From the NCBI GenBank assembly GCA_031257135.1, contig JAIRPH010000197.1, positions 1-7,625 on the forward strand: 7,625 bases of DNA, written 5' to 3'. The position numbers and the translations under genes are program-made. Of this stretch, positions 5,403-7,625 are shown piece by piece (positions within the stretch are counted from its first letter, which is position 1; each line of letters starts with the position of its first letter). The stretch is from Spirochaetaceae bacterium. Its GTDB lineage: Bacteria; Spirochaetota; Spirochaetia; Treponematales; Breznakiellaceae. The notes beneath the pieces were generated by a model. It was not told the origin of the DNA. It worked only from the letters and a program-made list of their open reading frames with translations, and searched no databases.

Positions 5403-6260
5403 TTACGGTATAATTTTATCAATAATAATATTGACTTCTTCGATCAGAATTCCGGTATATCGTTCTATATCGGTTATGATATAGGTTTGCAGTTCGTGCA
5501 TATTGCCGCCCAGTTGGGTTCCCGATGCTACGTCAATGGTAATAACCAGCCGGTATCCCAGATCGTCGTCTTTGACGTCGATTTGTTTGGTCCGAATCTG
5601 CCGGTCATATTCATTCACGCAATGAAGCGCCATGTGACTCAAGGCGGCTTCGGAGATGGTCACCTTATTCCGCCGCGAATACTCAGGACGAACCACCGAT
5701 TTTTCGTGAACCGTGGGCATCGAACCGATGACCACAGGCGGCTGATTCCGTTTGAAAATCCGAATCGCATCATAAAAAATAAGCGGATAACTCCGTTTCA
5801 CTTCAACTGACGGGACCGGAATCACGTGCTTCCCTTCGATTCTTCTGGCTCTGATCGCATTTTCAATATCGGCTTGGGAAGCGATATCCTCAATCTTTAT
5901 AATTTTACTTGGAGGAGGAAGTTGAAGCCGAGCCGCAATTTTATTCACCATTTTTTCGGAGGTTCCTAAAATGAGCAGTTTTTTAGATTTCTCTCCTTGC
6001 AGTTTGCGGGCGACTTCGTCCCGCTGGCTTTTCTCGTCGAACAGCGCGACCTTAACCGCCGCCATGAAGGTCTTTTCTTTCTTCGCCGAATGTCCGGCTA
6101 CAATATGATTGTTTTTAATCAGCAGTCCGTCGTCAATGATGAAATCCGCCCGATACTTCTGGGCAACCAGTTTCGCCCGGAAACTTTTACCGCTCCCGCT
6201 TTCTCCAACCAGCGCGTACACTTTTATTCGGCTTCGGTTCTTCCAAGAATCCCAAAACAT
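5403..6260 (-). CDS. P-loop NTPase fused to a C-terminal Asp23/Gls24-like domain
   Basis: A 285-residue, probably cytoplasmic protein. The N-terminal half is a small P-loop domain: Walker A GESGSGKS at 19-26, an acidic IIDDG at 41-45, and a hydrophobic strand KLLILGTSEK at 94-103. The middle (about 115-195) is basic and conserved-looking, with KHVIPVPSVEVKRSYP at 144-159. From about 199 to the end the pattern follows the Asp23/Gls24 (DUF322) domain: VTISEAAL opening, an amphipathic helix, a beta strand YRLVITIDV, then HELQTYIITDIERYTG and EEVNIIIDKI, matching the family's Q-x3-I-x3-IE-x-(M/Y)TG and VNV-x-V endings. I know Asp23-like domains mainly from Firmicutes envelope stress proteins; a P-loop fusion is unusual. 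A kinase, GTPase-like or regulatory ATPase role is possible but not shown. A promoter lies directly before the ATG; the TPR gene follows at 22 bp. Confidence 0.75.
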   Translation of the reverse strand: MFWDSWKNRSRIKVYALVGESGSGKSFRAKLVAQKYRADFIIDDGLLIKNNHIVAGHSAKKEKTFMAAVKVALFDEKSQRDEVARKLQGEKSKKLLILGTSEKMVNKIAARLQLPPPSKIIKIEDIASQADIENAIRARRIEGKHVIPVPSVEVKRSYPLIFYDAIRIFKRNQPPVVIGSMPTVHEKSVVRPEYSRRNKVTISEAALSHMALHCVNEYDRQIRTKQIDVKDDDLGYRLVITIDVASGTQLGGNMHELQTYIITDIERYTGILIEEVNIIIDKIIP

Positions 6261-6269
6261 AACGGTTAC

Positions 6270-6298
6270 AGTATATCCAGAATGTATAAGATAGGCAA
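6270..6298 (-). promoter_or_regulatory. Promoter of the P-loop/Asp23 gene, 9 nt from its ATG
   Basis: On the minus strand TTGCCT (6293-6298), exactly 17 bp, then TATACT (6270-6275): four and five matches to consensus. Only 9 nt separate the -10 from the ATG at 6260, and they hold no Shine-Dalgarno. The predicted 5' leader is 0-3 nt. A second GGATATACT copy lies 29 bp upstream (6299-6307) without a matching -35. Confidence 0.5.
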
Positions 6299-6355
6299 AG
6301 TATATCCCCGCAATCCCGCCGCGTTCCCAATGAAGCCGGCGGCGTCAAGCGCATC

Positions 6356-6368
6356 CGCGGACTCCGCG
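6356..6368 (-). other. Short hairpin between the 232-residue gene and the P-loop gene
   Basis: CGCGG (6356-6360), loop ACT, CCGCG (6364-6368): a perfect 5-bp stem located just after the stop of the minus-strand gene at 6386. There is no T-run, so termination would have to be rho-dependent or absent. The remaining ~95 bases to 6261 hold the promoter described above. Confidence 0.3.
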
Positions 6369-6385
6369 TAACCGCCTGAGCCGGG

Positions 6386-7084
6386 CTAGGGAATCACCGC
6401 GCTGAACAGCGCGCCCCAGGGACCGCTCTCGCCTTTGGCGTTTTCCAGCCTGACGCAAAAGTACGCGGTTTTCCCGCTGTCCCCGGCGTCAAAGTCGAAC
6501 CGTTCTCGTTTCCGCTTGGTGAAGCGGGAAAAAGGCAATTCTTCTCCTGACGCAGGAGGTTTCATTAGTTCCCGCTTTGCGCCTGTCGCGGCGGTTACGT
6601 CCGCGCCGCCGGGGGGCAGAACGCCCCAGTAAATCCGGTAACCTGCGCCTCCTCGAATCGGGCTTCCGCCGATAACCCGTAAGAGCAGTTCCAGCAAGTG
6701 AACCCCGGGACGAAGAATGTCCGCTTCAGCTTGCTCCGACGGCGGCGGAATCGGCGTGCGGGCAGTATCCCGAGGCTTCAGTCCCAGCGAAATCAAGTCC
6801 GAATCCGTCAACGGCGGAACAAGAAAAAAATGATTCTTCAAAAAGCGCATTTTCTCGGCGAGGGCGTCAAAAGCGGCTTTACACATCGAGGTTATGACAA
6901 AGGTACGCTCCGCGGACTGCGCCTTTTCGAGGATAACATCCGCAATGGTTATGAGCGATTCAAACTGGGTAATTTCCGCCGCCGGAATGTTCCAAGTCGC
7001 GGCTTTAACCGCCAAAACCGCCGACCAGTTTTTAGCCATAGCAAGCTGTTCGCTTCGAGATGAAGCAAGCCAATCAGTAGACAT
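6386..7084 (-). CDS. Uncharacterised 232-residue protein (two-domain, gut-bacterial type)
   Basis: I do not know a function for this protein. The ATG at 7084 has TAGGAG 6 nt upstream. No signal peptide or membrane segment is seen. Residues 1-88 look like a helical domain (LAMAKNWSAVLAVKAATWNI, then helices around 40-85 containing SERTFVITSMCKAAFDALAEK). A linker with LTDSDLISLGLKPRDTA (92-108) and a Pro-rich PIPPPSEQ (111-118) follows. The C-terminal part (about 125-232) is beta-rich with LELLLRV, GYRIYWGVLPPGG, a TGAKRELMK segment and a YFCVRLENAKGESGPWG close, resembling a fibronectin III-like sandwich. I recall similar proteins from gut Treponema and Bacteroidetes, always annotated as hypothetical; that is memory, not a search. 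It lies 125 bp upstream of the P-loop gene on the same strand and downstream of the heptamer repeat region. Confidence 0.75.
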   Translation of the reverse strand: MSTDWLASSRSEQLAMAKNWSAVLAVKAATWNIPAAEITQFESLITIADVILEKAQSAERTFVITSMCKAAFDALAEKMRFLKNHFFLVPPLTDSDLISLGLKPRDTARTPIPPPSEQAEADILRPGVHLLELLLRVIGGSPIRGGAGYRIYWGVLPPGGADVTAATGAKRELMKPPASGEELPFSRFTKRKRERFDFDAGDSGKTAYFCVRLENAKGESGPWGALFSAVIP

Positions 7085-7090
7085 AAAAAT

Positions 7091-7096
7091 CTCCTA
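7091..7096 (-). promoter_or_regulatory. Ribosome binding site of the 232-residue gene
   Basis: TAGGAG on the minus strand, 6 nt before the ATG at 7084. Further upstream TATCAT (7107-7112) could be a -10, but no -35 lies at 16-18 bp, so the promoter is not resolved. Confidence 0.7.
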
Positions 7097-7221
7097 CGCT
7101 AACGATATGATATAAAGAACGTATCCGCCGCTGGTTCCCGCAACCGCTAAAGCCGCCGCCGCGCCGGGAAATCCCCGCAAAAAAATTCTGTAAAAAAACA
7201 GCAAATCGAGGCGTATCATAC

Positions 7222-7250
7222 TTGACAAAACTAAACCGCCCTAGTATAAT
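7222..7250 (+). promoter_or_regulatory. Perfect consensus sigma-70-type promoter facing the heptamer repeat
   Basis: TTGACA at 7222-7227, a 17-bp spacer, and TATAAT at 7245-7250: twelve of twelve consensus bases at the optimal spacing. The predicted start is near 7256-7258, inside the first GGGCTTG units. It is the strongest promoter in the window, yet no gene is recognised downstream on the plus strand. Confidence 0.8.
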
Positions 7251-7348
7251 GGGCTTGGGGCTTGGGGCTTGGGGCTTGGGGCTTGGGGCTTGGGGCTTGG
7301 GGCTTGGGGCTTGGGGCTTGGGGCTTGGGGCTTGGGGCTTGGGGCTTG
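7251..7348 (+). repeat. (GGGCTTG)14 perfect heptanucleotide tandem repeat
   Basis: Fourteen exact 7-bp copies begin at the base after the TATAAT box and end at 7348. On the plus strand this gives thirteen GGGG tracts separated by CTT, an ideal G-quadruplex pattern with 3-nt loops. Because 7 is not a multiple of 3, the repeat is open in all three plus frames (GLGAWGL heptapeptide) and reads SPKPQAP on the minus strand. The lack of any mismatch implies recent expansion or continuing slippage. Confidence 0.97.
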
Positions 7349-7489
7349 CGACGGAAAGGCGAGGTCTGTCCTCAGTCCTGCACGGCGAGAAATCAGCGTC
7401 TTTCGGTACAATAGCTATCGGCATAACGTTCATATAGAAATAACTATATACTGCCATGATAATTCGGTCAATAGAACGGAGACTTTTTC

Positions 7490-7517
7490 AAAAAACAGCC
7501 CCGCCGTTGCCCGGCGG
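7490..7517 (-). terminator. Intrinsic terminator of the right-edge partial gene
   Basis: On the minus strand CCGCCG-GGCAA-CGGCGG forms a perfect 6-bp GC stem with a 5-nt loop (7501-7517). GGCTG and then TTTTTT (7490-7495) follow. A GCC/GGC pair can extend the stem. It begins about 10 bp after the TAA at 7527. Confidence 0.72.
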
Positions 7518-7526
7518 ATTAGGGCG

Positions 7527-7625
7527 TTACATCATAGCTTCGATTTCTTCTTGAGAAAGACTAAGCTGTCGGGAGATTTCCTCTGCCGAAAGCCCCATCC
7601 GCTTCAGAACCGCCACCGCTTGCCG
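7527..7625 (-). CDS. C-terminal fragment, probable Rpn/PD-(D/E)XK nuclease-transposase
   Basis: The minus strand reads 32 codons from the window edge to the TAA at 7527-7529; the start lies outside. The tail contains VAVLKRMGLSAEEISRQLSL followed by SQEEIEAMM. Tails with this LK-x-MG-hydrophobic-x-x-E-x-IA/S...-GLS-x-EEI pattern are typical of Rpn-family recombination-promoting nucleases/PD-(D/E)XK transposases, which are abundant in treponemes and usually carry a helix-turn-helix-like C-terminus. That assignment is inference from a short segment; another small HTH-tailed protein is possible. A GC-rich terminator follows immediately, which supports this being a real gene end and not a random frame. 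Confidence 0.5.
   Translation of the reverse strand, partial: RQAVAVLKRMGLSAEEISRQLSLSQEEIEAMM

Larger units (their letters stand above)
7085..7526. other. 442-bp gene-free region with a consensus promoter and heptamer repeat
   Basis: Between the 232-residue gene and the terminal partial gene no credible protein is encoded. The minus-strand frame 7074-7457 reads through the repeat as SPKPQAP units, has no ribosome binding site and overlaps the next gene start. The plus-strand frame 7222-7437 begins inside a promoter -35 box. The stretch holds a perfect sigma-70-type promoter, 14 GGGCTTG repeats, about 140 bp of non-repeated sequence without recognised function, and the terminator of the right-hand gene. 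Confidence 0.6.

Noticed and set aside
7251..7348. Telomere-like end or plasmid iteron origin
   Set aside because: GGGGCTT resembles ciliate telomeric repeats superficially, but it is internal, flanked by unique bacterial sequence and a promoter, and no replication initiator gene or DnaA-type boxes are seen nearby.
7222..7437. Plus-strand frame encoding GLGAWGL repeats
   Set aside because: Its TTG start lies in the -35 box and the next ATG (7249) overlaps the -10 box, so the adjacent promoter could not produce a message containing either start. No ribosome binding site.
7074..7457. Minus-strand 127-residue frame with SPKPQAP heptad repeats
   Set aside because: The repeat keeps all frames open, there is no ribosome binding site, the non-repeat ends look like random translation, and it overlaps the well-supported start of the 232-residue gene.
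7456..7554. Short plus-strand frame starting MIIRSIERRLFQ
   Set aside because: It vaguely resembles the opening of some AAA ATPases, but it is only 32 codons, runs antisense through the terminator and the partial gene, and lacks a ribosome binding site.
7245..7625. Plus-strand frame open from the repeat to the window edge
   Set aside because: No ATG, only TTG codons inside the repeat, and its right part is antisense to the better-supported nuclease C-terminus and its terminator.

Overview
The window looks like a chromosomal segment of a Treponema-type spirochaete, possibly a gut or termite-gut lineage. This is inference from the gene content: a PcnB-type polymerase beginning with TTG, a P-loop/Asp23-like fusion protein whose sequence I associate with treponemes, and an orphan 232-residue protein of a type I recall from gut Treponema and Bacteroidetes. 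No rRNA or other taxonomic marker is present, so genus is uncertain.

Layout, left to right. Bases 1-97 (minus) hold the N-terminus of a MIF/tautomerase-family protein cut by the window edge. Bases 98-602 carry no convincing gene; they hold dense inverted repeats built on AGACCCGA, including a 10-bp perfect stem at 401-426 and a terminator-like hairpin (506-526) for the next gene. Bases 603-1748 (minus) encode a TrmA/RlmD-type 5-methyluridine RNA methyltransferase with Fe-S cysteines. Divergent from it, 1805-2872 (plus) encodes an alpha/beta hydrolase of the monoacylglycerol-lipase type, followed by pcnB (2942-4123, plus). pcnB meets a convergent secreted TPR protein (4124-5380, minus) with abutting stop codons. 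Upstream of that TPR gene and probably in the same operon is the P-loop/Asp23-like fusion (5403-6260, minus). Next come an uncharacterised 232-residue protein (6386-7084, minus), a 442-bp gene-free stretch, and the C-terminus of a probable Rpn-type nuclease/transposase (7527-7625, minus) with its own terminator.

The most striking non-coding feature is at 7222-7348. A textbook-perfect sigma-70-type promoter (TTGACA, 17 bp, TATAAT) points rightwards straight into 14 exact copies of GGGCTTG. The predicted start site falls at the first GGGG tract, so any transcript would begin as a G-quadruplex-prone GGGGCUU repeat. No recognisable gene lies downstream on that strand.

A second theme is that three genes (tautomerase, hydrolase, P-loop/Asp23 fusion) lack a Shine-Dalgarno site and have a -10-like hexamer only 6-9 nt before the ATG, which suggests leaderless transcripts. 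Three others (pcnB, the TPR gene, the 232-residue gene) have clear purine-rich ribosome binding sites. Functionally the window mixes RNA metabolism (RNA methyltransferase, poly(A) polymerase), lipid/ester hydrolysis and envelope-associated unknowns. Apart from the P-loop/TPR pair, the genes do not obviously form one pathway.
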